Assembly: GCA_964370845.1 (NCBI GenBank)
Contig: CAYJLB010000003.1
Coordinates: 12,373 to 76,372, forward strand
Length of the DNA stretch: 64,000 nucleotides
Origin: CAYJLB01 sp964370845
GTDB taxonomy: Bacteria > Bacillota > Clostridia > Oscillospirales > Ruminococcaceae
Reading direction: 5' to 3'
Shown: positions 6,960-15,612 of the stretch, piece by piece
Position numbering within the stretch: the stretch's first letter is position 1
How the letters are laid out: each line of letters starts with the position of its first letter
Translations under genes and position numbers: made by a program
The notes under the pieces: generated by a model
The model's input: the letters and a program-made list of their open reading frames with translations, nothing else
Database searches by the model: none
What the model was told of the DNA's origin: nothing

Positions 6960-9668
6960 ATGATAAAATGGATTGACTCATTGGAATTTGAAAATTACGG
7001 AGGATTTACTAAAGAAACTCAGTTTGTGCGTGAAATGGGGCAAGGTTATTTGTTCTCTTGCGGAACTCCTGGAGTTCCTGTGGAATCTGCTTCTACAACT
7101 TTTTCTGTCGAAGAAAAGGGTATGTACAGAATTTGGCTTAGAGTGAAAAACTGGTATAGACAAGGTTCACCGGGGAGATTGGCTTTGCTCGTTGACGAAA
7201 AATATCTAAAAAAAGAAATGGGAATGTTACCAATTTCTGACTGGCACTTTGAAGTTGGTGGAGACATAATGCTTGAAAAAGGCGAACATACAATAAAAAT
7301 CGAGGATTTAAGCGGTTATTTTGGACGTTTTTCCTCAGTGATAATTACAAATGATATGGATTTTATGCCTGAACAACCTGTTGATAGAATGCTCTTACAA
7401 CGTGCTAAAATCCGTGGACAAAAATTAGAACCAACTTTTGTTGGAGATTTTGACTTAGTTGTTTGTGGTGGTGGTCCTGGTGGAGTTCCCGCTGCAATTG
7501 CTGCTGCTAGAAAAGGCTTGAAAGTAGCACTAGTACACTCTCGCCCTGGACTTGGCGGAAATGGAAGCGAAGAAGGTTTTGTTGGCTTTGACGGAGCTTC
7601 CTCAAATTTTCCATTTATGCGTGAGGGTGGAATTGCTGAAGAAATCCACCGAATTCGTGAGCAAAAAATCACTTCTTGGGAACAAGCAATGAAAGAAATT
7701 TGTGCTAAAGAAGACACCTTGACAATTTACTATAACAACTTTGTTATCGACGCTTATACAGAAGATGATGTAATAAAAAAAGTTAAATCAGTAAATACAA
7801 ACACTGGAGAATACTTTGAATTTTCCGCAAAATATTTTGCCGATTGTACAGGTGATGGGTGGCTGGCTTATTATAGTGGTGCAAAATATCGCCTCGGACG
7901 AGAAGCAAAGTGGCAATATGGAGAAAAATTTGCTCCCGAACAACCGGATAATAACAGTATGAGTGGCTGTTTAGCTGGGATTTTGGACGAAAAACGCAAC
8001 ACCCTAGGCTATTTAGCAGAGGACGTTGGCGAACCTTACCCATTTACAGCTCCCGAATGGGCAGTAAAATTACCAGAGAATATTTATCGAACTCCACAAA
8101 CTTTGAATATAAGCGAGTGGTGGGTAGAAAACCCTAATAATATGGACGATTTGTGGCATGAGGAAGAAATTCGTGACGAACTTTTAAGACTGAATTTAGG
8201 ATATTTTCACTGGTTAAAAAATTACTACGAACGCCGTGATGTAGTGAAAAATTACAAGCTTGTAGGATTTGCAAAATACAATGCAAAACGCGAAACAAGG
8301 CGTATAATGGGCGATTATGTGATGACACAAAACGATTGTGAGATTGGTCGAGTTTTTGACGATGCTGTTTCATATTGCGGTTGGATGCTTGACATTCACC
8401 ACCCAAAAGGGCTGTATTCTGGTGCAGAAGGCCCTTTCGACGCGGCTATGAGAATTCCTCTTACAACTGTTCCCTACCGAGTATTATATTCAAAAAATAT
8501 CAATAATTTGTTTATGGCTGGGCGTTGTATTTCCGTTAGTCATCTAGGTTTAGGTTCAGTTCGTGTACAAAATACACTTGCTACTCTTGGGCAAGTTGTA
8601 GGTACAGCAGTAAGTATGTGCCTTGAAAAAAACATTTCGCCAAGGGACATATATACAGACTACATAAAAGATTTACAACAACTTTTACTTAAAGACGATA
8701 TGTTTATTCCAACAATAAAAAATGATGATAAAAATGACAAGGCACGATTTGCAAAAATCACCGCTGATAGTGTTTCAAAAACTGACATCTACAACACAAA
8801 AAAAGGTGTTGAAGGCGATTTAAAAGAGCTTACAAACCCTGTGATGATTGCAATGCCTTTGCGTGAGGAAAAGCCTAATATGTGCGAGGTTTATTTCAAA
8901 AATGAAAGCGGTGAGGACAAAACTCTTACTGCAACTGTTTTTATTGCATTTAATCATAAAAACTTGGAAAAACAAAGTACTTTTGAGGAATTAACTGTAA
9001 CCATTCCAAAAGAATTTGACGGAAATTTCACTTTTCCATTTAAGTTTAACGATGATTATGACAATTTACCAGATGACACCGATGCAGAGCACCGCAAACG
9101 TTTGGTTGGCTTGAAAATTTCAAAGTGTGAAGGTGTTTTCCTAAAGGAATTTTTACTTTCAAGCTTCCAAAAAGTTCGCGCCTATCCCTTAAGTGAAACA
9201 AGATGGCACACTGACACACGAAATTCCTATTGTTTTAATCTTTATAACGATATTTTTGACAAAGCGAATTGTTCCCCTGAAAACGTTATAAATGGCTATA
9301 ATAGAATGGTTAGCCCTAGTGAATATTCCTATGTTTCGGACGAAACTATGGAACTTCCCCAGTCTTTATACTTAAATTGGGATAAACCACAAGAAATCTC
9401 AGAAGTGCGGATTACCTTTGACTCTGACTTAAACAATCCAACATTTTCTTATCAAAGGTTACCAATTGCAAGACGTCTTGTGAAAGATTATTTTATTTCA
9501 GTTTTAGTAAATGGTGAATGGGAAAAAGTGAGCCAATGTAATGACAATATTTTAAGGCATAATATTCACAAATTCCCTGAGAAAATCCTATGCGATGGAA
9601 TAAAAATTACTGTTACAGCCACATATGGTGACAAGTCGGCAAGAATTTTCGAAGTAAGAGCCTACTAG
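6960..9668 (+). CDS. Large FAD-dependent oxidoreductase with flanking beta domains
   Basis: A 902-residue protein. Residues 1-150 form a beta-rich module without catalytic motifs. At about 163-205 lies the dinucleotide-binding start VVCGGGPGGVPAAIAAARKG with GLGGNGS, placing the central part in the FAD_oxidored (PF12831-like) group. Glu/Trp-rich segments follow, then FMAGRCISVSHLGLGSVRVQ near residue 520, a typical FAD-binding C-terminal motif. Residues from about 600 to the end look like two further beta-sandwich modules resembling carbohydrate-binding or discoidin-like domains. There is no signal peptide. The substrate is unknown; relatives are often in polysaccharide-degrading bacteria. 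It starts with ATG after AAGGAGAGC. The stop is TAG and the intergenic repeat starts at once. Confidence 0.8.
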   Translation: MIKWIDSLEFENYGGFTKETQFVREMGQGYLFSCGTPGVPVESASTTFSVEEKGMYRIWLRVKNWYRQGSPGRLALLVDEKYLKKEMGMLPISDWHFEVGGDIMLEKGEHTIKIEDLSGYFGRFSSVIITNDMDFMPEQPVDRMLLQRAKIRGQKLEPTFVGDFDLVVCGGGPGGVPAAIAAARKGLKVALVHSRPGLGGNGSEEGFVGFDGASSNFPFMREGGIAEEIHRIREQKITSWEQAMKEICAKEDTLTIYYNNFVIDAYTEDDVIKKVKSVNTNTGEYFEFSAKYFADCTGDGWLAYYSGAKYRLGREAKWQYGEKFAPEQPDNNSMSGCLAGILDEKRNTLGYLAEDVGEPYPFTAPEWAVKLPENIYRTPQTLNISEWWVENPNNMDDLWHEEEIRDELLRLNLGYFHWLKNYYERRDVVKNYKLVGFAKYNAKRETRRIMGDYVMTQNDCEIGRVFDDAVSYCGWMLDIHHPKGLYSGAEGPFDAAMRIPLTTVPYRVLYSKNINNLFMAGRCISVSHLGLGSVRVQNTLATLGQVVGTAVSMCLEKNISPRDIYTDYIKDLQQLLLKDDMFIPTIKNDDKNDKARFAKITADSVSKTDIYNTKKGVEGDLKELTNPVMIAMPLREEKPNMCEVYFKNESGEDKTLTATVFIAFNHKNLEKQSTFEELTVTIPKEFDGNFTFPFKFNDDYDNLPDDTDAEHRKRLVGLKISKCEGVFLKEFLLSSFQKVRAYPLSETRWHTDTRNSYCFNLYNDIFDKANCSPENVINGYNRMVSPSEYSYVSDETMELPQSLYLNWDKPQEISEVRITFDSDLNNPTFSYQRLPIARRLVKDYFISVLVNGEWEKVSQCNDNILRHNIHKFPEKILCDGIKITVTATYGDKSARIFEVRAY

Positions 9669-9763
9669 CGGCAAGCGTAACGCTTTGGCACACACGGCAA
9701 CGTGACGTTGCATCCATTCCCGCGTTTTTACGTTGTGAAATGAGAAAATTTCTACCCACGAGG
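9669..9763 (+). repeat. Intergenic repeat copy 2, starting at a TAG stop
   Basis: Directly after the TAG stop of the FAD enzyme comes a hairpin CAAGC-GTAAC-GCTT, then (from 9697) GCAAC-GTGAC-GTTGC, ATCCATTCCCGC, and a degenerate second hairpin ending in CACGAGG. Downstream GTCGAATTTT is shared with copy 1. The repeat lies in the transcribed 3' region, before the terminator at 9843. Confidence 0.7.
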
Positions 9764-9842
9764 TCGAATTTTGTAGAGGTGACCTGTGGTCGTCCGTAGC
9801 TTAAATTTGTAGGGCAAAGGCTATGCTCTTGTACTATAAAAT

Positions 9843-9885
9843 AAAACCCAACAAAACTATTAACTTAATAGTTTTGTTGGGTTTT
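9843..9885. terminator. Bidirectional terminator between convergent genes
   Basis: A perfect 20-bp stem (arms 9843-9862 and 9866-9885) with a 3-base loop and A/T runs on both sides. It separates the FAD enzyme gene from the oppositely transcribed NfnB-like gene. Confidence 0.9.
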
Positions 9886-9930
9886 AATATTACATTTTTG
9901 AACTAATTATAACCTAGCAATTCCTGTTGT

Positions 9931-11316
9931 CTATTTGCTTGAAATATACTTATCGATAGCTTCAGCAGCAGTTTTTCCCGCTCCCATTGCTAGAATTACA
10001 GTAGCTGCACCAGTAACAGTGTCACCGCCTGCATAAACACCCTCACGAGTAGTAAGCATTTCTTCATCAACAACTAAACAGCCCCATTTGTTGGCTTCAA
10101 TACCAGTTGTAGTAGTTCTAATCAATGGATTTGGTGAAGTTCCGATTGACATAATTACAGTGTCAACTTCAATTTCATAATTAGAATTTTCCATAACAAT
10201 TGGTGAACGTCGTCCGCTTGCATCAGGTTCGCCAAGTTCCATTTTTACACATTCCATAGCCTTAGCTCTACCATTTTCATCGGAAATAATCTTAACAGGA
10301 TTGTTTAAGCAAAGGAATTGAATTCCTTCTTCCTTAGCGTGGTGAACTTCTTCAAGACGTGCAGGCATTTCGTTTTCCGAACGTCTATAAACAATGTAAA
10401 CATTTTCTGCACCTAGTCGCATTGCACTTCTAGCTGCGTCCATTGCAACGTTTCCGCCACCTACAACTGCAACATTTTTAGATTTAATAACTGGAGTGTC
10501 ATATTCGTCAAGGTAACCTTTCATAAGGTTAATTCTTGTCAAATATTCATTAGCGGAGAAAACTCCCACCAAAGATTCACCCTCAATTCCCATAAAACGA
10601 GGAAGTCCAGCACCCGAACCAATAAAAATGCTTTCAAACTCCATCTCAAAAAGCTCGTCAATTGACAAAACTTTACCAATAACCATATTAGTATGTACAG
10701 TTACACCCATTTCTTTAAGAGCGTCAATTTCTTTAGCAACAATGTCTTTTGGAAGTCTAAATTCAGGAATTCCATATGTTAAAACTCCACCAGCAGTGTG
10801 GAAAGCTTCAAAAATTGTAACATCATAACCTTTAGCAGCAAGGTCACCAGCACAAGAAAGTCCAGCAGGTCCTCCACCAACAACAGCAACTTTATGCCCA
10901 TTAGATTGAGGTTTAACAGGTTTTGTAGCAATATTTTCTAGGAAATAATCCGCTGCAAAACGTTCTAATCGTCCAATTGCAACAGGTTCACCCTTAATCC
11001 CTCTCACACATTTACATTCGCATTGGGATTCTTGAGGACATACACGTCCGCAAACCGCTGGAAGTGCGTTTGTAGTTTTAAGAATATTATAAGCATTTTC
11101 AAACTCGCCACCTGCAATAGCAGTGATAAATTCAGGAATTCTAACATTTACAGGACAACCTGCAACACAAGGCTTATTTTTACAGTTAAGGCAACGTTTT
11201 GCCTCCTCAACAGCCATTTCAGGAGTATATCCAAGGGCAACTTCTTCAAAATTTCTCGCCCTAATTTTCGCATCTTGTTCAGGCATAGCCACTTTTTCTA
11301 GGGACATATTAGCCAT
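9931..11316 (-). CDS. NADPH-dependent glutamate synthase small subunit-like / NfnB-like flavoprotein
   Basis: A 461-residue iron-sulfur flavoprotein. The N-terminal cysteines RCLNCKNKPCVAGCP and CGRVCPQESQCECKC bind two [4Fe-4S] clusters. VAVVGGGPAGLSCAGDL is the FAD site and VAVVGGGNVAMDAARSAMRLG the pyridine-nucleotide site; the C-terminal AGGDTVTGAATVILAMGAGK closes the FAD fold. Standing alone such proteins are called GltA, but it directly follows (48 bases) a gene for a DHODH-electron-transfer-like subunit, the pairing of NfnB with NfnA or SudA with SudB. I therefore favour electron bifurcation between NADH, NADPH and ferredoxin. The start is ATG after CGAAAGGATTG; a TTG lies four codons upstream in frame. 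Confidence 0.85.
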   Translation of the reverse strand: MANMSLEKVAMPEQDAKIRARNFEEVALGYTPEMAVEEAKRCLNCKNKPCVAGCPVNVRIPEFITAIAGGEFENAYNILKTTNALPAVCGRVCPQESQCECKCVRGIKGEPVAIGRLERFAADYFLENIATKPVKPQSNGHKVAVVGGGPAGLSCAGDLAAKGYDVTIFEAFHTAGGVLTYGIPEFRLPKDIVAKEIDALKEMGVTVHTNMVIGKVLSIDELFEMEFESIFIGSGAGLPRFMGIEGESLVGVFSANEYLTRINLMKGYLDEYDTPVIKSKNVAVVGGGNVAMDAARSAMRLGAENVYIVYRRSENEMPARLEEVHHAKEEGIQFLCLNNPVKIISDENGRAKAMECVKMELGEPDASGRRSPIVMENSNYEIEVDTVIMSIGTSPNPLIRTTTTGIEANKWGCLVVDEEMLTTREGVYAGGDTVTGAATVILAMGAGKTAAEAIDKYISSK

Positions 11317-11364
11317 TATTTCAATCAATCCTTTCGAGTATTATATAACAAATAAGTTAAATTA

Positions 11365-12195
11365 TTATTCTAAACCAATTCTACACTCATGTGGTTCTTT
11401 ATGGTGACCTTTATAAGCTGAATTTCGGTTAATAAGTTCATCAAAATCAACTTTATGTCCGTCAAAATCAGGGCCATCTACACAAGCATATTTGATTTTT
11501 CCGTCAACAGTAACACGACAGCCTCCACACATTCCCGTTCCGTCCACCATAATTGGGTTTAGGGAAACAAGAGTTTTAATTCCATAAGGCTCGGTAACTT
11601 TACAAACAAATTTCATCATTTGAACAGGGCCAATTGCAACAACAGCATCATATTTGTTACCTTTTTCAATTAAATCTTGTAAAACATTGGTAACAAAGCC
11701 TTTAATTCCGTAGCTTCCGTCATCAGTTGTAACATATAAATTAGTTGAAACTTCTTTCATTTCATCTTCAAGAATAACAATATCTTTATTTCTAAAACCA
11801 GCGATTATGTCAACCTCAACGCCTTTATTAAAGAGCATTTTAGCTTGCGGATAAGCAATTGCACAACCTACACCGCCACCCACAACAGCAACTTTTTTCA
11901 CATCATCTTCAAAGTGAGTTGCAATGCCCAAAGGCCCAACAAAATCAAGAATTTCATCACCAACTTCTCTTTTTCCAAGTTCAACAGTTGAACGTCCAAT
12001 AGCTTGGAAAATTATGGTAACAGTGCCCTTTTCTCTGTCATAATCAGCGATTGTAAGAGGAACTCTTTCCCCCTTTTCATCAATTCTAAAGATAATAAAT
12101 TGCCCAGCATTCGCCTTTTTAGCGATAAATGGAGCTTTTATATCCATTAGAAAAGTTGTTTCGTTAAGTTGTTTTTTTCTAACAATTTCAAACAA
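11365..12195 (-). CDS. NfnA/SudB-like ferredoxin-NADP reductase subunit
   Basis: A 276-residue protein of the dihydroorotate-dehydrogenase electron-transfer family. The N-terminal half is an FAD beta-barrel (FIIFRIDEKGERVPLTIAD), the middle a nucleotide-binding fold (VAVVGGGVGCAIAYPQAK), and the C-terminus has the [2Fe-2S] cysteines in GTGMCGGCRVTVDG and KYACVDGP. I start at TTG 12195, because GGAGG lies eight bases before it and the product then begins FEIVRKKQLNETTF, like relatives; the ATG five codons upstream overlaps that GGAGG. It is first in a two-gene operon with the NfnB-like flavoprotein. Together they probably balance NADH, NADPH and reduced ferredoxin. Confidence 0.85.
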   Translation of the reverse strand: MFEIVRKKQLNETTFLMDIKAPFIAKKANAGQFIIFRIDEKGERVPLTIADYDREKGTVTIIFQAIGRSTVELGKREVGDEILDFVGPLGIATHFEDDVKKVAVVGGGVGCAIAYPQAKMLFNKGVEVDIIAGFRNKDIVILEDEMKEVSTNLYVTTDDGSYGIKGFVTNVLQDLIEKGNKYDAVVAIGPVQMMKFVCKVTEPYGIKTLVSLNPIMVDGTGMCGGCRVTVDGKIKYACVDGPDFDGHKVDFDELINRNSAYKGHHKEPHECRIGLE

Positions 12196-12242
12196 AATCC
12201 TTACCTCCATAGAAAATTTTAGTTAATTAAAGCATTCGTTTT

Positions 12243-12271
12243 ATTTTATCATATTATCAAATATTTTTCAA
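12243..12271 (-). promoter_or_regulatory. Promoter of the NfnAB-like operon
   Basis: Minus strand: TTGAAA at 12266-12271, 17-base spacer, TAAAAT at 12243-12248. The -35 element lies within the arm of the neighbouring hairpin. Confidence 0.65.
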
Positions 12272-12300
12272 GCATTGATATTTTTTTATCAATGCTTGAA
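12267..12300 (-). terminator. Hairpin after mutS2
   Basis: A 14-bp perfect stem (12267-12280 with 12287-12300) and a 6-base loop, 20 bases beyond the mutS2 stop. It lacks a clear T run after the stem, so terminator function is uncertain. Confidence 0.5.
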
Positions 12301-12319
12301 TTTTACAAAAGTACCTTTG

Positions 12320-14713
12320 TTATTTTAATTCAACAATTGTAACACCGTCTTCACCTTCACCATAAACACCTTTTCGGAAAGATTTTACCTGTTTATGACG
12401 TTTAAGGTGTTGTTGAACAGCGTTTCTTAGCACTCCAGTGCCTTTTCCGTGGATAATTGTAACAAGGTGAAGTCCCGACATTACCGCTCCATCAATAAAG
12501 CTATCAACTTCCATAATTCCCTCGTCGCTTGCATATCCTCGAATATCAAGTTCAAGAGTAGCTTGCCTTGTCATACGGCTTTCAACGCCATTTCTTGATA
12601 CTTTTGAAACAGGTTTTTGCTTAGGTTTATCCCCTTTAAAAGTGACTTTTTCCTTTTCAGCAAGCTTAATTTTACTAACATTGATTTTAGTTTTCATAAT
12701 TCCCATTGTGACAAAAAGATTTCCTTGAGAGTCGGGAAGTGTGGTTACAGTCGCCTCTTTTCCCGTGTCAATTAAAACAACAGTATCCCCTTTTATAAGG
12801 GCACGAGGTAAAACATAGTCATTTTTACGCTCTGTGACAGGGTTTGCTTCAAGATAAAGGTTGTTCATTTTCCCATTTAAACTAGATTTTGCACTAGCCA
12901 CATTCTGGGAGAAATTTTCCTTATTCTTCTCTTTTCTAATTTGGTCAAGTTCGTCCATAATGGCATTTGACTGCCTTTGAACAGTTTCCACAAGACGTGA
13001 AGCTTCTCGCCTTGCCATATCTAAAGTAGTTTCCTTAGTTTTTTCAATTTTATCAAGTTCAGTTTTAACGATTTCACGTTCACTTTCAGCTTTTTCAAAA
13101 AGGATTTTTGCATCTTTTGATAATTTTTCAAACTCAAGACGTTTCTCCTCTAAGCCTTCCATAATTATCTCAAATTCACGATTTTCGTCGCTGACTAAAC
13201 TTTGAGCTCGCTCAATAATTCTATGTGGCAAACCTAGTTTTTCCGAGATAGCAAAGGCATTTGACCGCCCAGGAGAGCCAATAATTAACCTATAAGTTGG
13301 CATTAAAGTTTTAACATCAAACTCACAAGAAGCATTTTCAACGTTTTCAGTGTCAATTGCAAACATTTTAAGCTCTTGATAGTGGGTTGTGGTGACTAAT
13401 TTCGACCCGTTTCCAATAATATTTTCAATTATTGCAACCGCTAAAGCTGAACCCTCAACAGGGTCAGTTCCCGAACCTAATTCGTCTAAAAGCACTAAAG
13501 ATGAGTGATTACATCTATCTAAAACGTCAATAACTCTGTTCATATGTGAGGAGAAAGTTGACAAAGACTGCTCTATAGACTGCCTGTCGCCGATATCGAC
13601 CAAAATATTTTCAAAAACAGAAATTCGGCTTTCCTCCCCAGCAGGAATTAAAAGCCCACACATTGCCATTAAAGTAAGCAAACCAACAGTCTTTAAGATA
13701 ACAGTTTTACCGCCAGTGTTTGGTCCTGTGATGACTAAAGCGTCGAAATTTATACCAACATTCACATCAATTGGCACAACAACTTTTGGGTCGATAAGCG
13801 GGTGTCTTGCCTTTTCTAAAAACACTTCCCCATCGTCTGAAACTCTAGGGAGATTTCCATTCATTTTTACCCCTAATCTAGCCTTTGCAAAGTAAAAATT
13901 AAGCTCCGCACAATTATTGAAATTTAGCAATAAATTATCCCCAAACTCGGCACAAAGTCCAGATAATTCAGCAATAATTCTCTCAATTTCTTCCTGTTCT
14001 TTACCCATTAAAATGCGGATTTCGTTGTTTGCTTCAACAATCGCCATTGGCTCAATAAAATAAGTTGCACCAGTAGCAGAAGTGTCGTGCACAAGCCCCG
14101 AAACGTTGTTTTTATGCTGTGATTTTACAGGCACAACATAACGTCCGTCACGCATTGTAACAATATTTTCTTGCAAATATTGAGAGGTTTCCTCCGACTT
14201 AATCATTTTGTCTAGTCGCTCTTTAATTTTTGCTCCGCTATTAGAGATTTTCCTTCTAATTGAAGCAAGTTCTGAACTAGCAGAGTCAGCCAATGCGTCC
14301 TCACTCAAAATGCTGTCAGTAATTCGCTCGTACAAATATTTATTTGGAATAAGAGAAGTCAATAGGTAAATCACCCTGTCTTCTTCAGCGGAAAGGTCAT
14401 TTTTCTCAGTTACGTCCTCATACCAAGCCACTAAAGTTCGCACTTGAGAGAGCATTTTTCCAACTTCCAAAAGCTCTTTAAGAGACAAATTTGCCCCAGC
14501 CATAGCACGTTTTACAATGCCTGTCATATCTTTAAAACTGCTAAATGACGGGCTTCCAAATTTTAAAGCAAGGTCGAAAGCTCGCCCAGTTTTAGCCAAT
14601 TCTTCCTTCACAAAATATAGGTCGCAAGAAGGTTCAATGGCAAAAATCATCTCCCTTGTTTTCTCGTTAGAAGCTTCAAGAGAGAGCATATCAATAATTT
14701 TGTTTAACTCCAA
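12320..14713 (-). CDS. mutS2: MutS2 ATPase/endonuclease with Smr domain
   Basis: A 797-residue protein of normal length. It has the MutS-type ATPase with GPNTGGKTVILKTVGLL near residue 330, LVLLDELGSGTDP and the STFSSHM signature, then a long coiled coil (about 500-630) and a C-terminal Smr nuclease domain (LDIRGYASDEGIMEV and HGKGTGVLRNAV). In B. subtilis MutS2 acts on collided ribosomes and in recombination control. The start is unclear: the ribosome-binding site AGAAAGGACTG is followed at the usual distance by ATA AAT ATT, with no ATG; TTG 14713 is in frame but far from it, and ATT 14728 or ATA 14734 could serve. recO lies 43 bases upstream, so the two are probably co-transcribed. Confidence 0.93.
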   Translation of the reverse strand: MELNKIIDMLSLEASNEKTREMIFAIEPSCDLYFVKEELAKTGRAFDLALKFGSPSFSSFKDMTGIVKRAMAGANLSLKELLEVGKMLSQVRTLVAWYEDVTEKNDLSAEEDRVIYLLTSLIPNKYLYERITDSILSEDALADSASSELASIRRKISNSGAKIKERLDKMIKSEETSQYLQENIVTMRDGRYVVPVKSQHKNNVSGLVHDTSATGATYFIEPMAIVEANNEIRILMGKEQEEIERIIAELSGLCAEFGDNLLLNFNNCAELNFYFAKARLGVKMNGNLPRVSDDGEVFLEKARHPLIDPKVVVPIDVNVGINFDALVITGPNTGGKTVILKTVGLLTLMAMCGLLIPAGEESRISVFENILVDIGDRQSIEQSLSTFSSHMNRVIDVLDRCNHSSLVLLDELGSGTDPVEGSALAVAIIENIIGNGSKLVTTTHYQELKMFAIDTENVENASCEFDVKTLMPTYRLIIGSPGRSNAFAISEKLGLPHRIIERAQSLVSDENREFEIIMEGLEEKRLEFEKLSKDAKILFEKAESEREIVKTELDKIEKTKETTLDMARREASRLVETVQRQSNAIMDELDQIRKEKNKENFSQNVASAKSSLNGKMNNLYLEANPVTERKNDYVLPRALIKGDTVVLIDTGKEATVTTLPDSQGNLFVTMGIMKTKINVSKIKLAEKEKVTFKGDKPKQKPVSKVSRNGVESRMTRQATLELDIRGYASDEGIMEVDSFIDGAVMSGLHLVTIIHGKGTGVLRNAVQQHLKRHKQVKSFRKGVYGEGEDGVTIVELK

Positions 14714-14756
14714 AATTTCGTGGTGAATATTTATTTTAATCAGTCCTTTCTGATAA

Positions 14757-15503
14757 TCATAATAATTGTTTTAAAAAATCCAAAGTTTTGAACTTTCTGT
14801 GCAAATGCGTTAGAAGATATTTTTCAGTTATCTCATTTAAAATATTAATATTTTCTTCATTAAGAGTAAAATTAAAAAGCTTGTCAAATTCAGAAAAAGT
14901 AATGTGTCGAAGTCCTTGCAAAACTGACTTTTTAACCTTAACTGCATTAACATTTTCAAGGGTTAAATTATAGCAATCTGAGCAATAAAAGTTCCCCTCT
15001 TTTATGTCAAAATAAATAAATTCGTCCTCAAATTTTGCACACTTTTCACAAGCCACAATATGAGGCATAAAGCCATTTTCACAAAGCAATCTAAGTTCAA
15101 AAATACTTTTCAAAATGATAGGATTTTTATTATTTTCACAAAGAAAATGCAAACAATTCAAAAAAAGTCGGAGAATATTCACGGAATTTTCTCCAGTCAA
15201 AACGCAATATTTAATAACCTCGGAAAAATAAGAAGCGAGAGATAAATTCACAATATCAAGTCGCAAATCGTAAAAAGACTTTTTTATCTCTGTGGAGTTT
15301 ACTATATAGCCCTTTTTTCCGTCGCTTAGGCAAAAATTCGAATAAGCAAAAAGCTGTGTAGCTGAAGAATTTTTCCCATTTATTTTTTTTGCACCTTTAA
15401 CGCAAGCCTCTAAAATTCCATGTTCTGCAGTTAAAATATCAATAAATTTATCGTTGTCGCCAACACTTCGCTCACGGATAACAACGCCTAAAGTGGTAAT
15501 CAT
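14757..15503 (-). CDS. recO: DNA repair protein RecO
   Basis: A 248-residue protein of normal length. The N-terminal OB fold contains the family start TLGVVIRERSVGDNDKF, and the C-terminal domain keeps the zinc cysteines CEKC (about 150) and CSDC (about 172). RecO loads RecA at single-strand gaps in the RecFOR pathway. It starts with ATG after GGAGGG. A terminator-type hairpin separates it from era upstream, so recO-mutS2 may have their own promoter. The order era-recO is common in Firmicutes. Confidence 0.93.
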   Translation of the reverse strand: MITTLGVVIRERSVGDNDKFIDILTAEHGILEACVKGAKKINGKNSSATQLFAYSNFCLSDGKKGYIVNSTEIKKSFYDLRLDIVNLSLASYFSEVIKYCVLTGENSVNILRLFLNCLHFLCENNKNPIILKSIFELRLLCENGFMPHIVACEKCAKFEDEFIYFDIKEGNFYCSDCYNLTLENVNAVKVKKSVLQGLRHITFSEFDKLFNFTLNEENINILNEITEKYLLTHLHRKFKTLDFLKQLL

Positions 15504-15523
15504 TTTCCCTCCAAATATACTCT

Positions 15524-15551
15524 AAAAGGACAACAATAAAGTTGTCCTTTT
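15524..15551 (-). terminator. Terminator between era and recO
   Basis: The arms AAAAGGACAAC and GTTGTCCTTTT form a perfect 11-bp stem with a 6-base loop and T-rich ends on both strands. It lies after era and before the recO start. Confidence 0.75.
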
Positions 15552-15612
15552 ACTTTTTGCAAATATTGCTTCACCAATTAAATAAGTCCATAATTTTGTT
15601 GGAGGAACAATA

